Below, in pieces: positions 6,224 to 15,427 of a DNA stretch of 15,742 bases. The notes under the pieces are model-generated. The model did no database searches and had not been told where the DNA came from. It saw nothing but the letters and a program-made list of their open reading frames with translations. The DNA is taken from NCBI GenBank assembly GCA_014084085.1, contig NPFB01000206.1:13072-28813 (forward strand), read 5' to 3'. The translations under genes were made by a program, and so were the position numbers. The DNA is from Hondaea fermentalgiana. Taxonomy: Eukaryota; Sar; Bigyra; Thraustochytrida; Thraustochytriidae. Position 1 is the stretch's first letter. Each line of letters starts with the position of its first letter.

Positions 6224-9200
6224 CTACGATGAACCCACCATGAAACCCGAACCGATGATGAGCTTCTTGATGGAGAGCAGAACGTCGGTGTTGGCAATAT
6301 CGAGATTGGGATGTGCGATCTTCTCGTCGAGAAGCATGTCAAGAATACGGCGTAATTCGCGCACCAGAACACCAATGCGTGCCTGAGCACGAAAAGTAAT
6401 CCATCCATCAACTGTGATGATACCGCGCTCGTGCTGGACCTCAATCTTGCCGCCAAACATGAGCAGCGAGTAGGGCGGCACCACCGTCGCGTCGCGAATG
6501 AAAACTTTTGTCGTTTTGACTTTTTCGCGATAGACGAGCCAAGGATTGTGGTACTCGCGCTGGTGAAAGAGAACCGAGGAGGGATGCAAGAAGACGCGCT
6601 CCAAATCAAACCTTGAGTTGCCCTTGTACGTGCTACCGCTGCGGTGAGATCCAATCGACCTCCCATCGTAGGAATTGTCATCGCCCACGTCCACTTCCTC
6701 TTCCCCGTCGCCGCCACCATCACCATTACCCTCGGTCTCCAAATCGTCCACGTCCTTGTCCAAGACAGCAGCCCACTCGTCGTCATTCTCGTCGTCATTC
6801 TCGTTGTCGTTCTTGCCACCGTTCTTGGCCTTTTTCGCTTTGGCAGCGGCGCGCGCTTCCTGCTCCTCCTTCTCGGCAGCTGCCGCGGCCTCCTTGGCCG
6901 CCCGATCGGCCGCAGCCTGAGCCGCGCGGTAGGCTGCTTCAACCTCCTCTACACCCTGGGCACGACGCACCATGAAACGAAGCTGCTGCGCGTGAGGTGC
7001 CTGCGCCACAGCACCACCCTGTGTCTCTGCAAACTTTTGCACAGGTTTGCGTACGTTAATCACGTTCGGGTACAAGCCCGCGCAAAGCGCTGCTTTGACA
7101 AGGGAAACGCTCTCGCGCGTGAGAATGCGCGTGCTGCCCTTTTGTACATGCTTGGCCGTCGATGAGGTGTCAAAGCCAATTTCCCCAAGGGTCCGGCTCA
7201 GATCGCGGCGCAGGTCACGAATCTCGCACAGCGATTGGTGCGAGAGAAAGTACTTGTCCGCAAAAGATCGCTTCTCCCGCTCCGACGCGCATGCAGACCA
7301 CCGCTCGTAGGCGTACATGAGACAAATGTGGTCGCTCTGCGTCACTTCGACACTTTCGCCGCCCAGCAGAGCCTTCTTTGCTTCGTTGGCCTCGTTACGC
7401 TTTTCAGGAGGGCACATGAACGGGTTGCGGACATTGAGACCACCAGCGATGGTGAGCACCTGGTCCGCGCACTGCAAGAGGCAACCGAAAAGCAGCATTT
7501 TGCCAATGCGGACGTCCATGGGCAATCGTGAAAGGTGGCGTCCCAGCGCCGTCAAGGTGACCTTGGCGCCCGGATGGTCTTGATCGGCCGCGCCGACGTC
7601 AAGCAAGAGTCGGACAGCCTCCTTGACCGAAATGGACGGCGGCGGCTCCATCAATGTGTTCATGAAAGTCTCCGGTTGACCAAGCTCGGAGGCGAGCACC
7701 TGCATGACGAGCTGTTCGAGCGGCACGCGATGGATCTCCGGCAGCTGCGCCTGGTGGAAAAATACATCGTGACGCTTCTTCGTGTACAGCTTGAAGCACT
7801 GCCCAGGCTGCACACGACCCGCGCGACCGCGGCGCTGTCGTGCAGAGTTCCGTGACACCCAGTCCTCCACGAGCTGGGACATGCGGTTTGTTGCATCGTA
7901 GCGCGTCTCCTTCATCTTGCCCGAGTCAATGACAAAGACCACGTCGTTGATGGTGATCGAGGTCTCGGCCACGTTTGTCGACACCACGACCTTGCGCTGA
8001 CCTTTGGGCGCTCGCGCAAACACTTTGCCCTGATCTTTGCCAGATAGTCCACCGTGCAGTGGAAGAACCATGAGGTTGCCACTTGAGGCTCGAACAATGG
8101 ATCGGATGGCTCGCTGGATCTCGCCTGCACCGGACATGAAGATAAGAATGCTGCCATCGGTTGACGCATTTTGCTTGTCAATCTCGTACACTAGGTTGGC
8201 CAAGAGGTCATAGTCTGTCCTCCGCTCGAGCTGCGCAAGCGCAGCAGCCTGCGCGTGCACCGGGTTCTGATCCTTGTCGCGCTGCGAGATGCGCAGCGGA
8301 AAGCGCAGCATGTCCACAATTTGCGCGAGATAGATGTCTTTGACCGGATGCACAAAGCCCGGGATTTGGACCACGGAGCGTGTATTAAAGTAGTCGCAAA
8401 ACTCGACCGCATCCATGGTGGCGCTCATGAGCAGCAGCTTGAGATCCGGCCGCCGCGGCAACAGCGCCTTGAGAATACTCAAAAGGAAGTCTGTGTCGAC
8501 ACTGCGCTCATGAACCTCATCGACGAGGATGTGCGTGACCCCCTCGAGCATGGGATCTCCCTGCAGGCGGCGGAGGAGAATACCGGTGGTGACAAAGGTG
8601 AGTCTCGTCTTGGCCGAAGTCTTGTTCTCGAGGCGAATCTGGTAGCCGACCGTGCCACCAATGCGTTCCTCGCACCGCTCGTCATTGACGCGCGTGGCGA
8701 CGCCGATGGCGGCGAGCCGGCGCGGCTGCGTGCACAAAATGTTGACCTTGCCACCTGCGCCAGACTCGATGGCTTCGTCCAAGATGAATTGGGGAACCTG
8801 AGTGGTTTTACCACAGCCCGTTTCTCCAGAAATAAGGACAACCTGGTTCTGGTCAAGCTCTGTGATGACCTCGATGGCGTGCTGATGCGCGGGCAGTTTC
8901 GCTCGTGCTGCGAGCATGGCCTGATACTTTGCGTCTGTCTTTTTGCGCCGAAGCTGGGAGGCACGCATTTCTTCGCCATTGTCAATCTTGGCGTGTCCGC
9001 GTCCGGAGCGGTTTCCTCTCCCCTTACCGTCGGAACTTTTGCCACCTGCATTCTTGCCATCCTTGCCAGCCGCGTGAGCGTCGAGGAGGTCGGAGGCGGC
9101 CGTGACCTGTAGCCCCGCATCGACGGCTCGTTTGAGAGACGAAGTAGACTTGAAAGGAAAGGTCTTGCGTGCAGCAACCAAGTCGGCGAGCTCGCTGCGC

Positions 9201-10313
9201 ACAAGATCATAGAGCTCGTAGAGTTGCGGGGCCGCCATGAGCGTATGTGCGAGCTTGGTGAGCTCCAAGGTCATGTGCGCATTGACGTGGCGATTCAGAG
9301 CCGGGTTGAAAAAGGCAACGAGCGCAGGCTGGAAGGGATAGACGGCGGCCGTGGCGGAGCGGGTAATGGCGATGACCTCGATTAGACTTTCTCCCGGGAC
9401 ACGTTCCACAGCCCCGATCTTGATGACGTGACGAGAGACCTCGTGAGAGGACACGGAAAGTCCGTGCTCCGAGGTGACCTCACCGCCTTCAAACATGGAC
9501 TCGAGGGCCATGAGTTCGTCCTCGCGAAGCTGCTGTGCCTCTGCCTCTGCCTCGGCCACGTCGCCACCAGCGGCCTCGTGCTGGGGCGTGGAGTTCGGGC
9601 CAAGCGGCCATGCAGCGTCCGTTTCGGCATGTGTCGTGCAAAAGGAAGCATAAACGTCAAAGAGGCCGTCGAGCACGGTCTCTGCATCCTTGCTGGCGAG
9701 ATCGACGGGGGTCCCCGTTGCGTCCGACAGCAACGCAAGCGCCGCCTCCGTGGAGGAATTGGCCATGCCGTCTCCTGCCTTGCGCAGAGAAACGACCTCA
9801 AGCTGCTTGCCGCGCGGATCGAAGCCATCGGGCAGGTACTCTTCCGGGGCGTAGAGGCAAAGCCAGTCGAGGTAAACGTCTTGCGCCAGACCCTCTCCAC
9901 ACTGCGCGAGTGCGTCGGCAACGTCGTCATTGCGAAAACCCAGTTTAATGAGGGCCTTGGCCTCGGGGCGGGAAAGTACGCCTTGCTTGCCACCATTGTC
10001 AGAGGATCCAGATGAAGAGGACGTGGCGTTGCGTTGCTGGAGTTGTTTGGCAAAGGACTTGACTACCTTTTCCACAAAGACGCGATGCTCTTCGCTCATG
10101 AACACTGTAGCGTACGGGTTGCTCATTTTGTGTGCTTCCCGCTTGCGCTGTTTGACGCGAAAGGTTTCCTTGCGTGACTCTTGCGCCATGCGGCGGTCAT
10201 ATTGCGTGGCAAAGCGTCCTTGGGCCGTGATTTTAAAGTCCTCCGGCTTGATTGCTGGTGCTTTGGGAAGTGGCGCGGGTGTCTCTGCAGGAGCGTCGCC
10301 GTAGAGGTCCCAA

Positions 10314-10346
<33 letters not shown>

Positions 10347-11026
10347 GTAGCACTGGCACCGCGGCTTGTCTTGACACTGCTTGCACCCGAGGCCCCGGTA
10401 TCGCCGCCACCAGCAAGCTGTGCGGCCAGTGCCTCTTCCTCTTCCTCTTGGGCCTTTTGCTCGGCTGCGATCTCTGCAGCGTGCATTTGCTTGAGGTGAA
10501 TTGCGACCGCGTGCTCCTTCTTGAAGGTTTTGTCGCAGAAGCGGCAGTCAAACGAGGTCGCAGCAGCATCTTTTTCGGCGGCCTCGCGGGCCTTTTTGGC
10601 TCGTTTAGACTCGACACCGCCCTTGGTATCGTCATTCGTGTCGCCACCGCCGCCCATGGCGAGCCAGGCGGTGCGAAAGGGCTCTGGAAGGCGTTTCTCG
10701 TGTTGACGGGCGCCATCAACTTGCTTGAGGGCCAGCAGTGCACTCGCATGTTGCGACGCCGTGACGTCCGGATAGCCTTCGACGGTGCAGAGGACAATGT
10801 CTTTTTCGGACTTGCCCTTGGGGTCGCGCAGCACCACGCGCGTGCGAAACTGGTCCGGGTCGCGACAGGGCGCTTTTTTGAATATAGGTTTGGGCCTCTT
10901 TTGGTTTTGGCAAAACTCGTTGAGCAACTGTTTCGGGGTCCGCTGCCACTCTTTGATGGTCATGCCCTGCGCCGTCACCTCGCCGCGGCTCTTGATCACT
11001 TGCACCTTCTTCTTGCGCCCGCCCAT
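6224..11026 (-). CDS. DHX57/YLR419W-like DEVH-box RNA helicase with UBA and RWD domains
   Basis: A single 1600-residue frame, with ATG at 11026 in good context (A at -3, G at +4) and a TAG stop. Predicted ATP-dependent RNA helicase of the DEAH/RHA (SF2) group. In order: degenerate dsRNA-binding-like N terminus (about 48-125); one C2H2 zinc finger (Cys161, Cys164, His177, His182); poly-Gly run (228-238); UBA-like helix bundle (about 350-395); RWD domain (about 497-620, RxDELMALESMF at its start); helicase core with motif I GETGCGKTT (734-742), Ia TQPRR (766-770), II DEVH (836-839), III SAT (868-870), V STNVAETSITIND (1016-1028) and VI QRRGRAGR (1064-1071); HA2/ratchet region (about 1100-1310); then a C-terminal OB fold interrupted by about 115 acidic and Ala/Lys-rich residues (about 1354-1472). 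UBA plus RWD plus DEVH is the DHX57 arrangement; DHX57 itself has a CCCH finger, so the C2H2 differs. All catalytic motifs look intact. The cellular role is inferred from relatives linked to RNA and translation. Confidence 0.93.
10313..10345. repeat. (CCG)n triplet tract encoding poly-Gly
   Basis: About ten CCG/GCC triplets, read on the minus strand as eleven Gly (helicase residues 228-238) between the zinc finger and the UBA region. It is a likely flexible linker and slippage-prone. Confidence 0.9.
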
Positions 11027-11068
11027 CTTTGCTTCTTCTCCCTCCTCGTCTCAAGACAAACTATGCTC

Positions 11069-11069
11069 G

Positions 11070-11100
<31 letters not shown>
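11069..11100. repeat. (GTGC)8 tetranucleotide microsatellite
   Basis: Eight perfect GTGC copies 42 bp upstream of the helicase ATG; GCAC repeats in the helicase transcript sense, so probably in the 5' UTR or core promoter. Confidence 0.95.
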
Positions 11101-11101
<1 letters not shown>

Positions 11102-11344
11102 ACCGTCCGTATGTTATGTAAGAGTCGCGTCGTCGAGCCCAAGCGCTCTTCGACGCTGCTCGGCGCCCACGCGCGCGCTCTTCGCCTGCGCCTTTCCCGC
11201 GGTCCTCTCGTCGCTCAGCCACAGAGCCACGGAACGCTTTATGTATCATTCGATGCTCACCTCATTTGTACGTATCAAGATGATGGTGGAGGAGAGAGGT
11301 CATTCATTCATCATGAGGTGGTGCACCATCGCGGCAGGCAGCGT

Positions 11345-11842
11345 GGACAGCACAGGCGAGGACTCCCACGAGGAGAACATCGTCATCATCATCCTTGTCC
11401 TCCTCCTCATCATCATTGCACCTTGTTTGCTCCACTTTCTGCAGCTGCGGCTGATGATTCGTGTCTTCGTTGGCACGAACAGCGAATCGACGACGAAAAC
11501 TCAAGTCTTGAGGCCCACGAAAAGGACAGCAAGGCGAGGACTCCCACGAGGAGACCATCATCATCCTCCTCAAGTCGCACCTTGTTTGCTCCACTTTCTG
11601 CAGCTGCGGCTGATGATTCGTGTCTTCGTTGGCACGAACAGCGAATCAACGACGAAAACTCAAGTCTTGAGGCCCACGAAAAGGACAGCAAGGCGAGGAC
11701 TCCCACGAGGAGACCATCATCATCCTCCTCAAGTCGCACCTTGTTTGCTCCACTTTCTGCAGCTGCGGCTGATGATTCGTGTCTTCGTTGGCACGAACAG
11801 CGAATCAACGACGAAAACTCAAGTCTTGAGGCCCACGAAAAG
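11345..11842. repeat. 159-bp tandem repeat (minisatellite), about three copies
   Basis: Equivalent GCACCTTG points lie at 11418, 11577 and 11736, exactly 159 bp apart. The core array 11418-11842 holds about 2.7 copies that are nearly identical; one clear difference is CGAATCGACG in copy 1 against CGAATCAACG in copies 2 and 3. A degenerate partial copy (GGACAGCA at 11345, then GGCGAGGACTCCCACGAGGA) precedes it with extra ATC/CTC triplets. The unit contains a CTCAAG-T-CTTGAG inverted repeat and runs of ATC/TCC. The array breaks off after CCCACGAAAAG at 11842. It has at least three open frames, which is expected of a period divisible by three and is not proof of coding. Confidence 0.93.
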
Positions 11843-12232
11843 CACACGGCAGCGGAGGTGGCGCTCTCGGTCGACTGACGATGAATGCGTTCCTTTGCGC
11901 CCATTCATGTCTCCGGTGGGCCTGCTTTCTCCCCGATTGTCCGTACCAGCGGCTTGCTCTCGATCAGCGCAGAGCGGCGGAGCCTGTGCCTCCCTCGAAG
12001 ACACATGTAGCCGTTCCCATCTTGCGAAGTGAGTCTCTGCACGAAGCAGTCCTTCTTGCCACGGACTGGACTCTCAGTTGCGAAGGCAAGGCGTGGCGAG
12101 TGACCTTTTCGTCCAGCATCAACTCGACCGCAAAGCCAAAAGGGAAAAGGCAGTGCGAAAAGCAGCAGATCCGGAATTGGAGTGGAAAGTATCGATTGTC
12201 CAGGGGTCGGCACGACCAAGGAGAAGGAGACG

Positions 12233-13234
12233 ATGGGCCAGAAGGCGAGCAAGACGGAGGGCGAGACGATGAAGGCCGTGATCATGCACGGCGTGGGCGG
12301 GCGCAAGTTCGTGGACGACAAAGCTAAACCGGTAATCAAGGAAGGGCAAATTCTGGTGCGCGTCAAGGCGGCCGCCGTGAACCCCGTCGATTACAAGTTG
12401 CAAAAAGCGGCGCTCTTTATGCCGGGCAAGGTCATGGCTGTTGACTGCGCCGGCGTGGTGGAGGAGGTGGGCGCTAAGGTGACCGGGTTCGCCAAGGGTG
12501 ACCGCGTCTTTGGTACGGCGGCCGGCTCGCTTGCCGAGTTTGCGAAATGCAAATCGAGCGCAATGGCCAAAATCCCTGATAGCATGACCTTTGTTGAAGC
12601 GGCCTCGCTGCCTGTGACGTTTTTGACGGCATATCAAGGTCTGACCAACTTTGGCTACAAGAAAGGACAACGTCTTGTAATCATTGGCGCGAGTGGCGGC
12701 GCCGGCACAGCCGCGGTGATCATGGGCCGAGCGATCGGCGGTCCGGATGCCGAGATCATTGGCATTTGCTCGGGCAAGAACGCTGAGATGGTCAAGTCGC
12801 TGGGCGCCGACCGCATTATTGACTACACCAAGGAGGACCCATTGAGCGTCTTGGGTAAGGGCAATGTGGATTTTGTCTACGACGCTGCCTCGTTTAGCGG
12901 CGGCGGCGAGGATTACATGAAGGCGGGAAAGGAGATGATTACCTCCGACGGCATGTACGTCTCACTGAACGGTCCACTTTCTTCGTGGCTGCGCATGGCC
13001 ACGGGCATGCAGGAGGAGCAGCGCAAGATCTTTTTGGCCGACTATAGCGGGGCGGACCTCGCCAAGATTGTTGAGCTCCTTGCTTCATCTGACGCCAAGC
13101 CGGTCATTGGCAAAGTGCTTGAATTCAGCGAGGAGAATGTTGAGACGGCGTACAGTGATCTTCAGGGGCGTCGCACCAAGGGCAAGATTGTGCTGACCAT
13201 GGACGCCGACGCAAACACCAGCGCTTCCACATAA
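12233..13234 (+). CDS. Zinc-free quinone-oxidoreductase-like MDR protein, copy 1, with N-myristoylation signal
   Basis: Predicted 333-residue NAD(P)H-dependent reductase of the medium-chain dehydrogenase/reductase superfamily, quinone oxidoreductase/RTN4IP1-like branch. The first ATG is at 12233; the frame continues to 12182 only through GTG. Residues about 14-120 are the GroES-like substrate domain (AAVNPVDYKLQ, AGVVEEVG, GDRVFGTAAGSLAEFA), without the zinc-ligand loop. Residues about 125-260 are the Rossmann nucleotide-binding domain with VIIGASGGAGTAAV (149-162), then CSGKNAEMVKSLGAD, whose Ser/Lys following beta-2 suggests NADPH rather than NADH. The N terminus MGQKASK fits the N-myristoyltransferase consensus (Gly2, Ser6, Lys7), predicting membrane attachment. 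The C-terminal tail is short and Asp/Ser/Thr-rich. A paralog about 88% identical by hand count follows on the same strand. The substrate is unknown. Confidence 0.92.
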   Translation: MGQKASKTEGETMKAVIMHGVGGRKFVDDKAKPVIKEGQILVRVKAAAVNPVDYKLQKAALFMPGKVMAVDCAGVVEEVGAKVTGFAKGDRVFGTAAGSLAEFAKCKSSAMAKIPDSMTFVEAASLPVTFLTAYQGLTNFGYKKGQRLVIIGASGGAGTAAVIMGRAIGGPDAEIIGICSGKNAEMVKSLGADRIIDYTKEDPLSVLGKGNVDFVYDAASFSGGGEDYMKAGKEMITSDGMYVSLNGPLSSWLRMATGMQEEQRKIFLADYSGADLAKIVELLASSDAKPVIGKVLEFSEENVETAYSDLQGRRTKGKIVLTMDADANTSAST

Positions 13235-13622
13235 AACTGACCGTGAAGAAAAGAAAAGAATTTTTCAACAATGCTTTTGCGTTTGCTTTGACTTTTGCTT
13301 TTTGGCGCTTCTTTGCTTGCTTTTGCTTGCCCTGTCGATTCGCGTTCTTCGTTGTTGCGGTTTTTCGCGCTTTTGCGATGTCTCGCGTGCTTTTCCAGCG
13401 GGCTTCTCTTTTCCAGCGGACTTTCTTGGCTTCCTGGCTTTGCCTTTTTGCTCTCACTTATTTCATTTTGAGAAGACCAACGATCTAAGGTCTTTCTGCA
13501 GCTGCAGTCTGGGCTTGTAGCCTGAACGCGAAGCGCTCTCGCTGTTTTCCGCCCTTGCGACGTGAATGCCCACGAGAAGATGCCAGCGGTCGTGCGTTCA
13601 TGGCGGCTCACAGTCAGTAATG

Positions 13623-13679
13623 AAAAAAAAAAAAGCTCAGCTCAGCTCAGCTCAGCTCAGCTCAGCTTAGCTTAGCTTT
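13623..13679 (+). repeat. Poly-A followed by (GCTCA)6(GCTTA)2GCTTT pentamer array
   Basis: Twelve A (13623-13634) run directly into six GCTCA, two GCTTA and one GCTTT unit. The array thus grades into the GCTTT unit seen at the window start. A homopolymer joined to a short tandem repeat resembles a retroposed 3' tail, but no element body or target-site duplication is visible. Confidence 0.93.
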
Positions 13680-13712
13680 GGCAGGTTTTGTGCGTGTGTA
13701 CGCGTATACTAC

Positions 13713-13733
13713 GCCTAGCCCTAGCCTAGCCTG
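13713..13733. repeat. Short GCCTA cluster
   Basis: GCCTA, GCCCTA, GCCTA and GCCTG in tandem, the same word as the array at 6176-6204. Confidence 0.8.
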
Positions 13734-13953
13734 GTAGTAGGAGTAGTAATGATGGAAACAAGCCAAGGCGTGAAGCCCACGCACGCCTCGGACAGCCAGA
13801 ACTGCAATCGAGCAGCAGAACGAACGAGCACGAGCACAAGCGCAAGCAGAGCGCGAAGAAAGAAAGGAACAAGCACTCGCGCGAGGACACGAGACGAGAC
13901 ACGAAGCAGAGCAAAGCAGCACGCGACTGCGATCTTCGCGCGCGTGAGGAAAG

Positions 13954-14982
13954 ATGGGCCAGAAGGAAAGCAAGCCGCAAGATACGGAGGTGGAGACGAT
14001 GAAGGCCGTGATCATGCACGGGTTGAACGAGCGCAAGTTCGTGGACGATAAGGAGAAGCCGGTGATCAATGACAGCCAGGTCCTGGTGCGTGTCAAGGCG
14101 GCCGCCGTGAACCCCGTCGACTACAAGCTGCAAAAGGCGGCGCTCTTTATGCCGGGCAAGGTCATGGCCGTCGACTTTGCCGGCGTTGTCGAGGAGGTGG
14201 GCGAGAAGGCCACCGCCTTTGCCAAGGGAGATCGCGTCTTTGGTACCGCGGCTGGCTCGCTTGCCGAGTTTGCCAAGTGCAGCGCGCTCGAAATCGCCAA
14301 AATGCCGGACAGCATGAGCTTTGTCGAGGCGGCCTCGTTGCCGGTGACGTTCTTGACTGCATACCAGGGTCTGACCAACTACGGATACCAAAAGGGTCAG
14401 CGTCTGGTGATCATTGGCGCGAGCGGCGGCGCCGGCACGGCCGCGGTGATTATGGGCCGGGCGATTGGCGGCCCAGACGCCGAAATCATCGGCGTCTGCT
14501 CTGGCAAGAACGCTGAGATGGTCAAGTCGCTGGGTGCTGACCGCGTCATTGACTACACCAAGGAGGACCCGCTGCGCGCTCTGGGCAAGGGCAACGTGGA
14601 CTTTGTCTACGACGCGGCATCGTTCAGCGGTGGCGGCGAGAACTACATGAAGGCGGGCAAGGAGATGATTACACTCGACGGCATGTACGTATCTCTGAAC
14701 GGCCCCCTGACGTCGTGGCTGCGCATGTTTACGGGCTGGCAAGAGGAGCAGCGCAAGATCTTTTTGGCCGACTACAACGGTAAGGACCTCGCCAAGATTG
14801 TTGACCTTCTCGCGGAGTCAAAGGCCAAGCCGGTCATTGGCAAGGTGCTCGAGTTCAACGCGGAGAACGTTGAGACTGCGTACAACGATTTGCAGGGTCG
14901 CCGCACGAAGGGCAAGATTGTCTTGACGATGGACGCCGACGCCAACAGCGGTGCCTCTTCGTCGGCTGTGGCGAACACTTGA
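13954..14982 (+). CDS. Zinc-free quinone-oxidoreductase-like MDR protein, copy 2, with N-myristoylation signal
   Basis: Tandem paralog of the preceding gene, 342 residues, ATG at 13954 in AAGATGG context. It has the same layout: GroES-like domain (about 17-123) with AAVNPVDYKLQ at 50-60 and GDRVFG at 92-97, and Rossmann domain with VIIGASGGAGTAAV at 152-165 and CSGKNAEMVKSLGAD at 182-196. The zinc-binding loop is absent. I count about 38 differences over roughly 313 aligned residues; they cluster at the extreme N terminus, around residues 109-118, and in surface positions, while the nucleotide-binding segment is unchanged. The MGQKESK start preserves Gly2, Ser6 and Lys7 although the next residues differ in length and sequence, which argues that the myristoylation signal is maintained. 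The C-terminal tail is longer and Ser/Ala-rich. The gene is expected to use NADPH; the substrate is unknown. Confidence 0.92.
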   Translation: MGQKESKPQDTEVETMKAVIMHGLNERKFVDDKEKPVINDSQVLVRVKAAAVNPVDYKLQKAALFMPGKVMAVDFAGVVEEVGEKATAFAKGDRVFGTAAGSLAEFAKCSALEIAKMPDSMSFVEAASLPVTFLTAYQGLTNYGYQKGQRLVIIGASGGAGTAAVIMGRAIGGPDAEIIGVCSGKNAEMVKSLGADRVIDYTKEDPLRALGKGNVDFVYDAASFSGGGENYMKAGKEMITLDGMYVSLNGPLTSWLRMFTGWQEEQRKIFLADYNGKDLAKIVDLLAESKAKPVIGKVLEFNAENVETAYNDLQGRRTKGKIVLTMDADANSGASSSAVANT

Positions 14983-15237
14983 TCAGGATGAAAACCGGAA
15001 CGCACGTCAGCGAAACACGAAACAAAACAAAAATATGAGGGTCGAGAGCAACGCGCGCTAGTGTTCAAGGAGCAAGCCGGTGCATCTCTACTTTCTTTCC
15101 AGGCTTCGGGCAATGTACACGTACTACACACAGCAAGAAAGACAGTCCGCGCGATCGACATTTTTGTTGGACGTTGGTTACCCATCCATCCAGTGATCCT
15201 TCACCTCATCAAAGCCACTTGAAGCCAAGTTTAAGAA

Positions 15238-15243
15238 AATAAA
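15238..15243 (+). promoter_or_regulatory. Candidate polyadenylation signal AATAAA
   Basis: An exact AATAAA 256 nt after the copy 2 stop codon, in the sequence AAGAAAATAAAAGCC. It is the nearest exact hexamer downstream that I found. Confidence 0.45.
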
Positions 15244-15393
15244 AGCCAAGCCAAGTCATATTCTCCTCTTCACTCCCTCCCCCTCCTCGCTCGTCTTTTC
15301 CTCTCTTGTTTGTTTTTTGATTCGACTTGCCAGGTTCGTTGCCTGTGCCTGTGCCTATGCCGCCAACAACTTGTTGGTTGCTCAAGTGAGGTT

Positions 15394-15427
15394 CGATCGA
15401 TCCGATCGGCACGGATCGGATCGATCG
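15394..15427. repeat. Inverted repeat with 14-bp perfect arms
   Basis: CGATCGATCCGATC and its exact reverse complement GATCGGATCGATCG are separated by GGCACG. The arms are themselves built of GATC words, so the site contains seven GATC tetranucleotides in 34 bp. Confidence 0.95.

Larger units (their letters stand above)
11027..12232. other. Divergent intergenic region between helicase and oxidoreductase 1
   Basis: No supportable gene, although a 159-bp repeat unit divisible by three keeps several frames open on both strands. It should hold the helicase leader (with a GTGC array), the minisatellite, and the promoter and leader of the first oxidoreductase. From 11843 to 12232 the sequence is mixed, with no repeat or clear motif that I can name. 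Confidence 0.7.
13235..13953. other. Intergenic region between the oxidoreductase duplicates
   Basis: No gene is supported. The first part is rich in imperfect TTTGC/GCTTT words (13268-13330), followed by a 12-bp direct repeat CTTTTCCAGCGG at 13390-13401 and 13408-13419. Then come a 12-A run, the GCTCA pentamer array and a GCCTA cluster. The last 150 bp before copy 2 is A/G-rich with GCAAGC, GAGCA and GACAC words and is probably its promoter/leader. It shares no obvious homology with the 5' flank of copy 1, so the duplication seems limited to the coding region or the flanks have diverged. Confidence 0.7.

Noticed and set aside
11345..11842. Possible CRISPR-like array.
   Set aside because: The 159-bp units are contiguous and nearly identical with no unique spacers, so this is a tandem minisatellite in a eukaryotic context.
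10181..11878. Long plus-strand frame running antisense through the helicase N terminus into the minisatellite.
   Set aside because: Most of it is antisense to a confident gene, and the rest is kept open by repeats with periods compatible with the frame. No protein family is recognisable.
13243..13488. 81-codon Phe-rich plus-strand frame downstream of oxidoreductase copy 1.
   Set aside because: It begins with GTG and is a translation of imperfect TTTGC/GCTTT repeats in the 3' UTR.
13726..14742. 338-codon open frame antisense to oxidoreductase copy 2.
   Set aside because: A shadow of the well-supported sense gene; an equivalent but shorter antisense frame exists in copy 1 for the same reason.
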